Part shown: in pieces, positions 1 to 5,398 of the stretch
How positions within the stretch are numbered: position 1 is the first letter of the stretch
Layout of the letters: each line of letters starts with the position of its first letter
Source: DATKKX01 sp035542775
Lineage (GTDB): Bacteria; Planctomycetota; Phycisphaerae; UBA1845; UTPLA1
Assembly: GCA_035542775.1 (NCBI GenBank)
Contig: DATKKX010000476.1
Location: 1-6,001, forward strand
Direction of reading: 5' to 3'
DNA length: 6,001 nt
Translations under genes and position numbers: made by a program
The notes under the pieces: generated by a model
What the model was told of the DNA's origin: nothing
Seen by the model: only the letters and a program-made list of their open reading frames with translations
The model's database searches: none

Positions 1-20
1 CATTGAGATTGCGGTCACGA

Positions 21-80
21 ATGCCGCGGGCGTAGCCGCGCGAGGCGGGGAAGAGGGGGACATTCCACTTCTTGACTGCC
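21..80. repeat. REP/RAYT-like hairpin and GGGGACATTC motif
   Basis: A short hairpin, CGCGG-GCGTAG-CCGCG, lies at 25-40. It is followed at about 56-80 by GGGGGACATTCCACTTCTTG. From memory, very similar GGGGACATTC(T/C)ACTT strings occur next to IS200-like REP-associated tyrosine transposases (RAYTs), together with small GCGTAG-loop hairpins. No transposase is visible in the window, so this would be either the outer edge of an element lying to the left or an orphan remnant. The family assignment is recollection, not alignment. Confidence 0.25.
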
Positions 81-212
81 CACCGCGCGAGACCACATCC
101 AGCCCCCCCTGCCTGCTGACTCTGTCACCGTCCTCCTATGCTTACCGCGCGCCGGCAAACGCGCAGAGTTGCCCCCTGCTCTCCCGTTTCCCGCCGCCAT
201 GCCGCCACATCC

Positions 213-243
213 TTTCCCCCCTCTCCTTGCCTCCGTGGTGGTC
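213..243. repeat. Diverged intergenic repeat, copy 1
   Basis: This shares with 858-900 the ordered blocks CCCCCTCTCC (217-226 here, 863-872 there) and CTCCGTGGTGGT (231-242 here, 885-896 there). Copy 1 is shorter because it lacks the middle CTCCGTGT-like segment. On the minus strand the core reads ACCACCACGGAG, a motif I recall as common in intergenic DNA of several environmental bacterial genomes. Function unknown; not coding. Confidence 0.5.
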
Positions 244-280
244 GATCGATCGCCAACTGTCTGTTTTGTGTCCTCGGCAC

Positions 281-308
281 TTGCTTTTGAAAAATATTAG
301 GTTATATT
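281..308 (+). promoter_or_regulatory. Possible promoter in an AT-rich island
   Basis: A sharply AT-rich island interrupts otherwise GC-rich DNA. It offers TTGCTT at 281-286 and TATATT at 303-308 with a 16-bp spacer, a fair match to a sigma70-type promoter reading rightwards. No convincing protein starts downstream for about 700 bases, so any transcript would be noncoding or a very long leader. On the minus strand TAATAT at 295-300 could serve as a -10 element, but I see no good -35 partner. Confidence 0.3.
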
Positions 309-493
309 TAGGAATCGATGTACACCGACTGCCAGACACACGCCCCCTCCGCGTTGACGATGCGTAGCCCGCTGCGCCCACACGCTACCACGCCGCCGCC
401 TCTCTCCGCGCCCGCCAATCCGGCCGTAACTGGCATCGACCGTTATCCTAACAGGACTCTAACATCCAAAGCTTTCCGGAAAATTCAGGCAAA

Positions 494-524
494 TTCAGGT
501 TGCGCCTGCCCCTTGAAACCTGAA
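494..524. repeat. 8-bp inverted repeat (stem-loop)
   Basis: TTCAGGTT at 494-501 pairs perfectly with AACCTGAA at 517-524 across a 15-nt loop. The left arm belongs to a direct repeat of AAATTCAGG (481-489 and 491-499). The right arm lies in a tandem TGAAACC duplication (514-520 and 521-527). There is no T-run after it, so it is not a classical intrinsic terminator. It lies downstream of the AT-rich island at 281-308 and could be part of a structured RNA or a protein-binding dyad; neither is demonstrated. Confidence 0.4.
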
Positions 525-830
525 ACCGGCTGCCCCCGAGAGCCCGACCTGCGTTTTCACCCCGCAGAATCGCCCTGCCCCGTCCCGCCTCTCGGCACCC
601 TGGCGACCGCGCCGGAAGTCCCCGCTCCGCGGCCACTGTTACCCAACATAAAGCTAACACGTGGTCTTCCCGCACACTCATCGCTCAGCCTTCGGCCTTA
701 GTCCATCCCTTCGTACCGGCATTTACCGGAGAATACCAGTTGCCCGCCCCACCGCATCAGCCCTCTTTGCCCGATGGCCGACCGCCGACGGCTGAACCCT
801 CCCCGCGTTTCGCGTTCGGCCGGTTCATCA

Positions 831-857
831 TTCAGCCTTCAGCCTTCAGCCTTCATC
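831..857. repeat. 7-bp tandem repeat, TTCAGCC x3
   Basis: Three perfect copies of TTCAGCC (831-837, 838-844, 845-851) are followed by the partial TTCATC. The last 13 bases, 845-857, recur in reverse complement at 3956-3968 inside the 5' end of the epimerase gene. A looser relative, TCAGCCTTCGGCCTTAG, lies near 687-702. The tandem abuts copy 2 of the CTCCGTGGTGG repeat, so the two may form one composite intergenic element. Confidence 0.65.
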
Positions 858-900
858 TTTTGCCCCCTCTCCGCTCCTCCGTGTCTCCGTGGTGGTGGCC
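858..900. repeat. Diverged intergenic repeat, copy 2
   Basis: This is the longer version of the repeat at 213-243, containing CCCCCTCTCC (863-872), then CTCCTCCGTGT, then CTCCGTGGTGGT (885-896). Internally CTCCGTG occurs twice, suggesting a small duplication absent from copy 1. The minus strand reads as a CCACGGAGACACGGAGG-type motif that I recall as a widespread intergenic repeat. It lies about 110 bp upstream of the PAS gene and does not look like a promoter. Confidence 0.5.
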
Positions 901-940
901 ATCCGCTCCGGCGTCATGGCCAAGCCGGCCGGGAGGAGAG

Positions 941-969
941 TTGCATTGCAGGCGGCGGGCGGCTCAAAT
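941..969 (+). promoter_or_regulatory. Weak candidate promoter for the PAS cluster
   Basis: TTGCAT at 941-946 and TCAAAT at 964-969 are separated by 17 bp. The matches are 3/6 and 4/6 to the sigma70 consensus, so this is only suggestive. It would start transcription near 976, shortly before the favoured start codon at 1011 and just before an alternative ATG at 978. Confidence 0.2.
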
Positions 970-999
970 GGCCCTGGATGTCGCGTCTCAAGGAGATGC

Positions 1000-1006
1000 A
1001 AAGGAG
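1000..1006 (+). promoter_or_regulatory. Ribosome binding site that decides the PAS start
   Basis: AAAGGAG lies 4 nt before GTG at 1011, a usable if slightly short spacing. The rival ATG at 996 has AAGGAG touching it with no spacer, and the ATG at 978 has no Shine-Dalgarno sequence. This site therefore favours GTG 1011, which also places the N-terminus where I expect it for this PAS family, just before a conserved Trp. Confidence 0.45.
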
Positions 1007-1010
1007 CAAC

Positions 1011-1409
1011 GTGGAACCAGCCTGGGTTGATGGTCTGAAGGTCTCGATTATCGTCTGCGACCGGGAGGGGAAGATACTGTTCCTGAATTCAACAGCGGCC
1101 CGGCAGTACGCCAAGGACGGCGGATCGGCCCTGGTGGGAAAGAACCTGCGCGATTGTCACAAGGCGGATTCCAAGGAGAAGATCGCGCAGCTCATCGCCG
1201 AGGCCAGGCCCAACCACTACACGATCACGAAAAAGGGCCGCAAGCGCATCATCCACCAGATGCCCTGGTTCGAGGACGGGCGGTGCGCCGGACTGGTCGA
1301 ATTGGCCATGGATATCCCGGATGAGCTGCCGCATTTTGACCGTGACCAGCAAGCCGAGGCACAGCAGAACGCTCTGCCTCGTGTACCGCGCCCGAAGGAT
1401 CAGCGCTGA
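1011..1409 (+). CDS. Small single-domain PAS protein
   Basis: This predicted 132-residue protein consists almost entirely of one PAS domain. The sequence shows a typical PAS opening, VSIIVCDREGKILFLN (residues 11-26), then KDGGSALVGKNLRDCH (35-50), a YTITKKGRKRIIHQMPWFEDG segment forming the later beta strands (about 70-90), and the family-like closing EL...DIPDELPHF (97-109). I recall a family of about 110-residue stand-alone PAS proteins with ICDREG, GKNLLDCH and EMPHF motifs, and this fits well. Such proteins are assumed to sense a ligand or redox state and signal through partners; no output domain is present. The last 22 residues (QQAEA... to KDQR) go beyond where I expect the family to end. 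The start is ambiguous: GTG 1011 has the best ribosome binding site, with ATG 996 or 978 as alternatives. The next gene begins 7 bp after the stop. Confidence 0.85.
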   Translation: MEPAWVDGLKVSIIVCDREGKILFLNSTAARQYAKDGGSALVGKNLRDCHKADSKEKIAQLIAEARPNHYTITKKGRKRIIHQMPWFEDGRCAGLVELAMDIPDELPHFDRDQQAEAQQNALPRVPRPKDQR

Positions 1410-1416
1410 GTGGCAT

Positions 1417-2217
1417 ATGCAGCAATCGCAGTTGATTCCCGTGCTTCAACGCATCGAAGCCGACACCGCCCGAATGCTGCGCGCGGAACGTGAGAGCGTC
1501 GAGGTCGGACCTTTTCTGGCGGCCTTTCATCGAGCCAGCGACATGGTCTGGCTGAACTTCGCCGTCCCGATCGGGCCGACCGATGACGCCGAGAGCGTTC
1601 GACGGGCGCTGCCGCTGCTGCGAGAAGAATTCGAGCGGCGCAACCGCGTGCTTCGCTTCGAGTACCTCGCGGCCCGGCACCCGGCGCTGGCGGGGCAGTT
1701 GGAGGATCTTGGCCTGACGCTGCAGCTCGCCGCGCCTCTGATGATCTGCACGCCGGGGGACTTGCGGGCCATCGCGCCGCCGGCGTGCGAGCTCCATCAG
1801 CTTGACGGGGACGCGGCGGACTCGGATCTGGCTGATTTCGTGCGCGTCGGCAAGATGAGCTTCGGCGCGACGCCGGTATCCGTCGAGGCGCACGAGATTG
1901 AGGGATTCCGCGAGGCACTGCGGCAGGGGCGGTGGAAGTGCCTGCTCGCCCGCGACCAGGGCGCCGCCATCGGCGTCGGCACGTTCTGCATCGGCAACTC
2001 CGAACTTGCCGGCGTGGGAACGCTGCCGCAATTCCGCCGCCAGGGCGTGGCCGCGGCGGTCAGCAGCCGCCTGCTCGCCGACCATTTCGCCGCCGGCGGC
2101 ATCGGGGCGTGGCTCTCCGCGGGGACCGAGATCGCCCGGGCGCTTTACCTCAAGGTCGGTTTTCAGGATGCCGGCGTGCAACTGAACTACATCGAGGGAT
2201 CGTCATCCCCCACGTGA
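1417..2217 (+). CDS. GNAT family N-acetyltransferase
   Basis: This 266-residue protein would transfer an acetyl group from acetyl-CoA to an amine; the substrate is unknown. The C-terminal half carries the GNAT acetyl-CoA loop, GVGTLPQFRRQGVAAAV at 199-215 (R-R-Q-G-V-A matches the R/Q-x-x-G-x-A/G signature). It is followed by a helix and the usual late strand region ALYLKVGFQDAG (242-253). The first 115 or so residues, with VWLNFAVP (44-51) and a RFEY...P.L...LEDLGL stretch (80-100), look like a degenerate first GNAT-like module, making this a probable tandem-GNAT protein. I chose ATG 1417, 7 bp after the PAS stop, because the frame further upstream is unlike the family and overlaps the PAS gene. 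No clear Shine-Dalgarno precedes it, so translational coupling to the PAS gene is likely. The family call is secure; the substrate is not. Confidence 0.88.
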   Translation: MQQSQLIPVLQRIEADTARMLRAERESVEVGPFLAAFHRASDMVWLNFAVPIGPTDDAESVRRALPLLREEFERRNRVLRFEYLAARHPALAGQLEDLGLTLQLAAPLMICTPGDLRAIAPPACELHQLDGDAADSDLADFVRVGKMSFGATPVSVEAHEIEGFREALRQGRWKCLLARDQGAAIGVGTFCIGNSELAGVGTLPQFRRQGVAAAVSSRLLADHFAAGGIGAWLSAGTEIARALYLKVGFQDAGVQLNYIEGSSSPT

Positions 2218-2273
2218 GGTCAGCGGAGAGTACCGCCCGTGCTGCGGGATGGGATGGGGGAGAAGGACCGATC

Positions 2274-2675
2274 ATGGCGAACCAGTGGTTGGACAACGAC
2301 GAAGTCCGCCGCTACCTGAAGGACTGCCCGCCAGCCCTGCGGGACGTCGCCTGGGAGCTGCGCGACATCGTTCAGAAGACCGCCCCCCAGCTCCAGGAGA
2401 CGATCAGCTTCGACGCCTTGTGCTACTCCAAGCCGGGGCAACCTTATGGCGTCATCGGGGGAAACGTGTGCATGATCTGTCCGCGCGGGGACTGCGTACA
2501 CCTGGCATTCATCCACGGTGCCGGCTTGCCTGATCCGGAGCATCTACTGCAGGGCAAGGGGAAAGCCAAGCGGTCCGTCCCGCTTCAAAGCCTCTCCGAC
2601 ATAAAGCCCGCCGCCTTTGCCGAACTCATCCGGGCGGCGGTTGCGTACGATCCCACGGCCAATGAGGACGAGTGA
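2274..2675 (+). CDS. DUF1801 (YdhG-like) domain protein
   Basis: This is a 133-residue soluble protein with no signal peptide or membrane segment. The pattern fits DUF1801: an N-terminal helix that includes LRDVAWELRDIVQKTAPQLQ (22-41), the ETISFDALCYSKPGQPYGVI segment (42-61), a strand VHLAFIHGAGLPDP (75-88), then LLQGKGKAKRSVPLQ (91-105) and a closing helix AAFAELIRAAVAYDP. DUF1801 proteins have a small alpha/beta fold of poorly defined role; one Bacillus member is described as a frataxin-like iron chaperone, but I see no basis to transfer that function. ATG 2274 is supported by AAGGA at 2263-2267 with a 6-nt spacer, the best ribosome binding site in the window. It lies 56 bp after the GNAT stop, so probably in the same operon. 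It has four cysteines (50, 66, 69, 74), including a C-x2-C at 66-69. Confidence 0.85.
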   Translation: MANQWLDNDEVRRYLKDCPPALRDVAWELRDIVQKTAPQLQETISFDALCYSKPGQPYGVIGGNVCMICPRGDCVHLAFIHGAGLPDPEHLLQGKGKAKRSVPLQSLSDIKPAAFAELIRAAVAYDPTANEDE

Positions 2676-2767
2676 TGGGCAACTACGTGCGCCGGTGGGG
2701 GAATGCAGACCGTCAGCGCAAGCAGCCTCGTAGGCCACTCCGCACGCCAGGAAAACGCCAAGGATCG

Positions 2768-2805
2768 CGCAAGCGGTGATTTCACTGCTGGCTGCAGCGT
2801 TTGCG
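2768..2805. terminator. Possible bidirectional terminator between convergent units
   Basis: An imperfect dyad AGCGGTGA-TT-TCACTGCT (2772-2789, one G-T pair) overlaps the stop codon of the epimerase gene. Outside it, CGCAA (2768-2772) can pair with TTGCG (2801-2805). The location between convergent genes suits a terminator, but neither strand shows a T-run, so this is not a classical intrinsic terminator. The rest of 2676-2781 shows nothing recognisable. Confidence 0.25.
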
Positions 2806-3990
2806 AAGCAGTGTCGGCCTGTCGGGCAGCTTTAGCAACGCGGCGACGATCTGCTCCGCCGCGCAGCCGTCGCCGTAAGGATTGACGACACCGGCCAGGC
2901 CCTCGCGAAAGTCCGGGTCCAGCACCTGTTGGACGGCAGCGGCAATCGCATCCCGTTGCGTCGGCACATCGAGGACATTCCGGGCATGGACCCGGCCCTT
3001 CTGCCGATCGCCGACGTTGACGACCGGCAAGCCGAAGCTGGCGGCTTCAATGATGCCGGCGCTGGAGTTGCCGACCAGAACCGCGGCGTGCGTCAGGACG
3101 TTCCAGAATCGCGTCTGCGACAGCGCCGGGGCCAGAACTGTCCCCGGCCGATTGCTGGCCAGGGCCGCGAGGGCCTCCCGTACTGCCTCGTGTCCGACGT
3201 CGGCGTTAGGCCCGATCAGCAGGATGTCGACGTCGAGCGGCTCAACGGCGGCGAGGACCTCCTCAATCTGCTGCTCTGCCGAAAGCTCGGACAGCGTCTC
3301 GGGATAATAAGCCACCACGACCACGGCCTGCCCGAAGGCAATGCGGAGGGCCTTGCTGAGCTGATCGACCGATTTAGGCATAAACTCGCGAATGGCATCC
3401 AGCGCCAGTGCCCCGACCGCCAGCACCCGCCACGGCTCTTCTCCCATGGCCTTGATTCGTTCGCCATGCTCGCGGAGCGCCGGAAAGTGCAGGTGCGACA
3501 ACTTGGTGATGGCGTCGCGGCACTGGTTGTCATAGGCGCCTTCGGTCGTGTCGCCGCCGTGCAGATGGGCGACCGGAATCCGATGAATGACCGCCGCCAG
3601 CGTCGCCGCCAGCATCTCCGTGCGATCGCCCAGCACGAAGACGAGGTCAGGCTTGCTTTTCTCGAACGCCAGGGAAAACTGCTCCGTGGCCTTCCCGGCG
3701 GTGGCCGAAACGGCGACCGCCCCATCCCCCGACACGAAATGCTGTACGGGCATCACCTCGACGCGGGCCAGTCCCCCGAACCCTTGGATCGTGCGGCCGA
3801 ATCCCTGGTCGAGGTGCGTTCCGCCGGCAAAGCACAAGACCCGCCACCCCTTCTCAGCGGCCAGGGCGGCGAGCAGCGGGCGATAGATGCCCGCATCGGC
3901 GCGGCCGGTGCTGACGCAGCCGATGGTGCGAACCCAATTCGAGCCGGGCGGAGACGATGAAGGCTGAAGAAGCGATGAAGATGAAGCCAT
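2782..3990 (-). CDS. neuC: UDP-N-acetylglucosamine 2-epimerase, NeuC type
   Basis: This 402-residue protein belongs to the hydrolysing UDP-GlcNAc 2-epimerase family, which converts UDP-GlcNAc (or a modified UDP-sugar) to ManNAc-type sugar plus UDP, the entry step to sialic and legionaminic acids. The GT-B-like fold is visible: STGRADAGIYRPLL (27-40), LVFVLGDRTEMLAATLA (116-132), VAHLHGGDTTEGAYD (140-154), RDAITKLSHLHF (158-169), the nucleotide-binding VLVGNSSAGIIEAASFG (304-320) and VVNVGDRQKGR (323-333), and the late NPYGDG (370-375). Length is normal for the family apart from a Ser-rich N-terminal extension of about 18 residues. ATG 3990 is the only conventional start, since no in-frame GTG or TTG follows before the domain, and no Shine-Dalgarno precedes it. 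Position 229 is Tyr (A-Y-Y-P-E-T) where I expect the family's His-Pro, so activity needs checking. It follows the membrane-protein gene by 33 bp; no neuB or neuA is in view. Confidence 0.88.
   Translation of the reverse strand: MASSSSLLQPSSSPPGSNWVRTIGCVSTGRADAGIYRPLLAALAAEKGWRVLCFAGGTHLDQGFGRTIQGFGGLARVEVMPVQHFVSGDGAVAVSATAGKATEQFSLAFEKSKPDLVFVLGDRTEMLAATLAAVIHRIPVAHLHGGDTTEGAYDNQCRDAITKLSHLHFPALREHGERIKAMGEEPWRVLAVGALALDAIREFMPKSVDQLSKALRIAFGQAVVVVAYYPETLSELSAEQQIEEVLAAVEPLDVDILLIGPNADVGHEAVREALAALASNRPGTVLAPALSQTRFWNVLTHAAVLVGNSSAGIIEAASFGLPVVNVGDRQKGRVHARNVLDVPTQRDAIAAAVQQVLDPDFREGLAGVVNPYGDGCAAEQIVAALLKLPDRPTLLRKRCSQQ
3956..3968. repeat. Copy of the intergenic tandem-repeat end inside neuC
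   Basis: GATGAAGGCTGAA is the exact reverse complement of 845-857, the end of the TTCAGCC tandem. On the coding strand it falls within codons 8-12 of the epimerase gene, in the Ser-rich extension (SSSSLLQPSSS) that precedes the conserved domain. The neighbouring GATGAAGATGAAGCC is a looser continuation of the same pattern. Confidence 0.55.
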
Positions 3991-4023
3991 AACGAAGCGG
4001 CTGGTTCGGCGATCAGCGAGCGG

Positions 4024-5220
4024 TCATTCCTCCGTTTTAGCGCGAGGCGGCGGGGCGTCAGGGTTCTGGGCCAACTCCTCCAGACGATTGAGTTGCGACC
4101 GTAGCACCTGGGCCTGCGGCGACTCCGGATATTGCTCGATGACCTTCCTGGCCAATTGTGCCGCCTCTATATATCGACCCTGCTTGGCACACTCCATGAT
4201 CTCGGCTTCCAGGCGTTGCCGAACCTCGATCTGGGCGTTGGCTTCGAGCGTGGGCACCTGCAACTTCAGGGTTTCGGCGTCTTCCGAATGTGGAAATCGC
4301 GCCAGGAAGGCCTTGGCAGCCGCCAAGGCCTCTTCCCACTTCCGCTCGTTGGCGTATCTCTGGATTTCCGCGTTCATCCTCCGCATCTGCTCGATCTGAA
4401 ACGCGCGATGCCGCTTCTCGACCCGCAAAAGGAGTTGACGCGCCTGGGCCGCGTCCGGATGGCGCTCAATCAGCTGCTGCACCAACTGCCGGGCCCGCTC
4501 CCACGCGGAGATGCTGATCAGATCCTCCACCTGCTTGGTGTACGAGTTGACGTCCTCGGCTTCGTGCTGCTCGCGGGCTCTTTCGACCTCGACCACCAGT
4601 TCTTCGGCCCATGTTTCCTTGGGGTACTTCCGCCGTAAGCTCTCCGCGACTTCCCCGGCCTGCGCGAAATCGCCCTTGGCGGTCAGAGCATGGACTTGCG
4701 CCCGGGCATTACCGATCTCCAGCTCAAGGAGCCGAAGCCGTTCTTCTTGCCGCTGTTTCGGCGTCAGCAGCATGCCGGCGCGGATATCCTGCAGCAGAAG
4801 CAGGACCTTCTGCCAAGGCGCCGCTGGGTGGTCCGGCGTGCGCTTCGGTTCGCCTTGGTCAGCGGACGACCGTACAAGCCCGGAGGAGTTGTTTGGTTTC
4901 GTTGCGTTGATCGCTTCCCGCAGATCGGCCTGCAATTGTTCCAGTCGGACCATCGAGGCGTGAAGACCGCGAAGAGCCCGCAACATCGCCGACAGTCCCA
5001 CGAACAGGCCGCTGCAGATGGCGCCGGCCAGAAGATACAAACCGAACTCGCCCACCTCCGCGGTCCCCCACGATGCGATTTCTCCCCGGTGGGTCAGAAG
5101 CCGAACGGCCCCGAGGACCACGAAGAGAACGAAAATCGCAACGGCCAGAATGCGCAGCGCCAGAACTGTGGACGAGCTTCGTCGTCGCGCTGGCCGTGGT
5201 TCAGTGGGTGAAGCACTCAT
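4024..5220 (-). CDS. Two-helix membrane protein with four TPR-like repeats
   Basis: From ATG 5220 this is a 398-residue protein. A basic, Ser/Arg-rich N-terminus (RPARRRSSS) precedes a hydrophobic helix at about 19-42 (LRILAVAIFVLFVVLGAV) and a second at about 58-80 (FGLYLLAGAICSGLFVGLSA). A short coiled-coil-like helix (88-105) and a polar linker follow. By the positive-inside rule both termini should be cytoplasmic, with only a short external loop. The C-terminal part is all helical and holds four TPR-like units centred on GDFAQAGEVAESLRRKYP (183-200), SAWERARQLVQQLIERHP (238-255), RKWEEALAAAKAFLARFP (293-310) and GRYIEAAQLARKVIEQYP (348-365), repeating every 54-56 residues. These resemble tetratricopeptide scaffolds that bind other proteins. 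No enzyme motif is seen. The in-frame ATG at 5391 is rejected because the extra 57 residues resemble nothing and would overlap the likely promoter. Cotranscription with neuC is likely (33-bp gap). Confidence 0.8.
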   Translation of the reverse strand: MSASPTEPRPARRRSSSTVLALRILAVAIFVLFVVLGAVRLLTHRGEIASWGTAEVGEFGLYLLAGAICSGLFVGLSAMLRALRGLHASMVRLEQLQADLREAINATKPNNSSGLVRSSADQGEPKRTPDHPAAPWQKVLLLLQDIRAGMLLTPKQRQEERLRLLELEIGNARAQVHALTAKGDFAQAGEVAESLRRKYPKETWAEELVVEVERAREQHEAEDVNSYTKQVEDLISISAWERARQLVQQLIERHPDAAQARQLLLRVEKRHRAFQIEQMRRMNAEIQRYANERKWEEALAAAKAFLARFPHSEDAETLKLQVPTLEANAQIEVRQRLEAEIMECAKQGRYIEAAQLARKVIEQYPESPQAQVLRSQLNRLEELAQNPDAPPPRAKTEE

Positions 5221-5290
5221 GGCTGGTGCAGGCGGTGCCGCTGGCAGGCAGGTTTCGGCGTGAACGAGCTTCCTTCGTCTGTCCAATACT

Positions 5291-5318
5291 ATCCTAGCCG
5301 ATCCAACTCTGGAATCAA
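5291..5318 (-). promoter_or_regulatory. Candidate promoter for the TPR-neuC unit
   Basis: On the minus strand TTGATT (5313-5318) and TAGGAT (5291-5296) are separated by 16 bp, in the only AT-richer part of the divergent intergenic region. Transcription would start near 5284, about 60 nt before the favoured ATG at 5220. This supports the shorter start for the membrane protein, since the longer version begins upstream of the promoter. Confidence 0.35.
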
Positions 5319-5398
5319 GATCATTCGTCCCATAAGCGGCTTCCGGATCTATGCCGCTTGGCGTGCAGAAAGCGAGTTGGTGGGGTAGCATTCAGCAC

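Larger units (their letters stand above)
1..1010. other. Gene-poor intergenic region with repeats
   Basis: No reading frame here looks like a real protein. The open frames encode Pro/Arg/Ser-rich, low-complexity sequence with no recognisable domain, as expected from chance ORFs in high-GC DNA. The stretch instead contains short repeats, an AT-rich island near 280-310, several hairpins and palindromes (for example TTTCCGGAAA at 473-482), and C-rich tracts on the plus strand. A gene ending just left of the window is possible: a frame starting at base 3 is open up to TAG at 33-35, but ten codons are too few to identify anything. It may hold an unannotated small RNA or decayed mobile DNA; neither is shown. 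Confidence 0.6.

Noticed and set aside
318..701. 127-codon plus-strand ORF downstream of the AT-rich island
   Set aside because: Pro/Thr/Arg-rich low-complexity protein with no domain, no ribosome binding site at its ATG and no resemblance to any family; it spans hairpins and direct repeats.
831..857. Tandem repeat as a CRISPR array or iteron origin
   Set aside because: Only three abutting 7-bp units without spacers; no cas or replication gene nearby.
774..1010. Upstream extension of the PAS gene to ATG 774
   Set aside because: The added residues translate through the tandem and CTCCGTGGTGG repeats and are unlike any PAS N-terminus; GTG 1011 has a real ribosome binding site.
968..1030. 20-codon frame overlapping the PAS start as a leader peptide
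   Set aside because: No properly spaced Shine-Dalgarno sequence before its ATG and no attenuator-like structure or runs of one amino-acid codon.
1249..2181. 310-codon minus-strand ORF opposite the GNAT gene
   Set aside because: Antisense shadow: Arg/Ala/Gly-rich, no domain, and the plus-strand frame has a clear acetyl-CoA loop.
2929..3960. 343-codon plus-strand ORF opposite the epimerase
   Set aside because: Antisense shadow of the conserved epimerase; its protein has no recognisable motif and is rich in Arg, Gln and Gly.
5221..5391. 57-residue N-terminal extension of the TPR-like membrane protein
   Set aside because: Begins upstream of the likely promoter, has no membrane or domain features, and the ATG at 5220 gives a normal basic N-terminus before the first helix.
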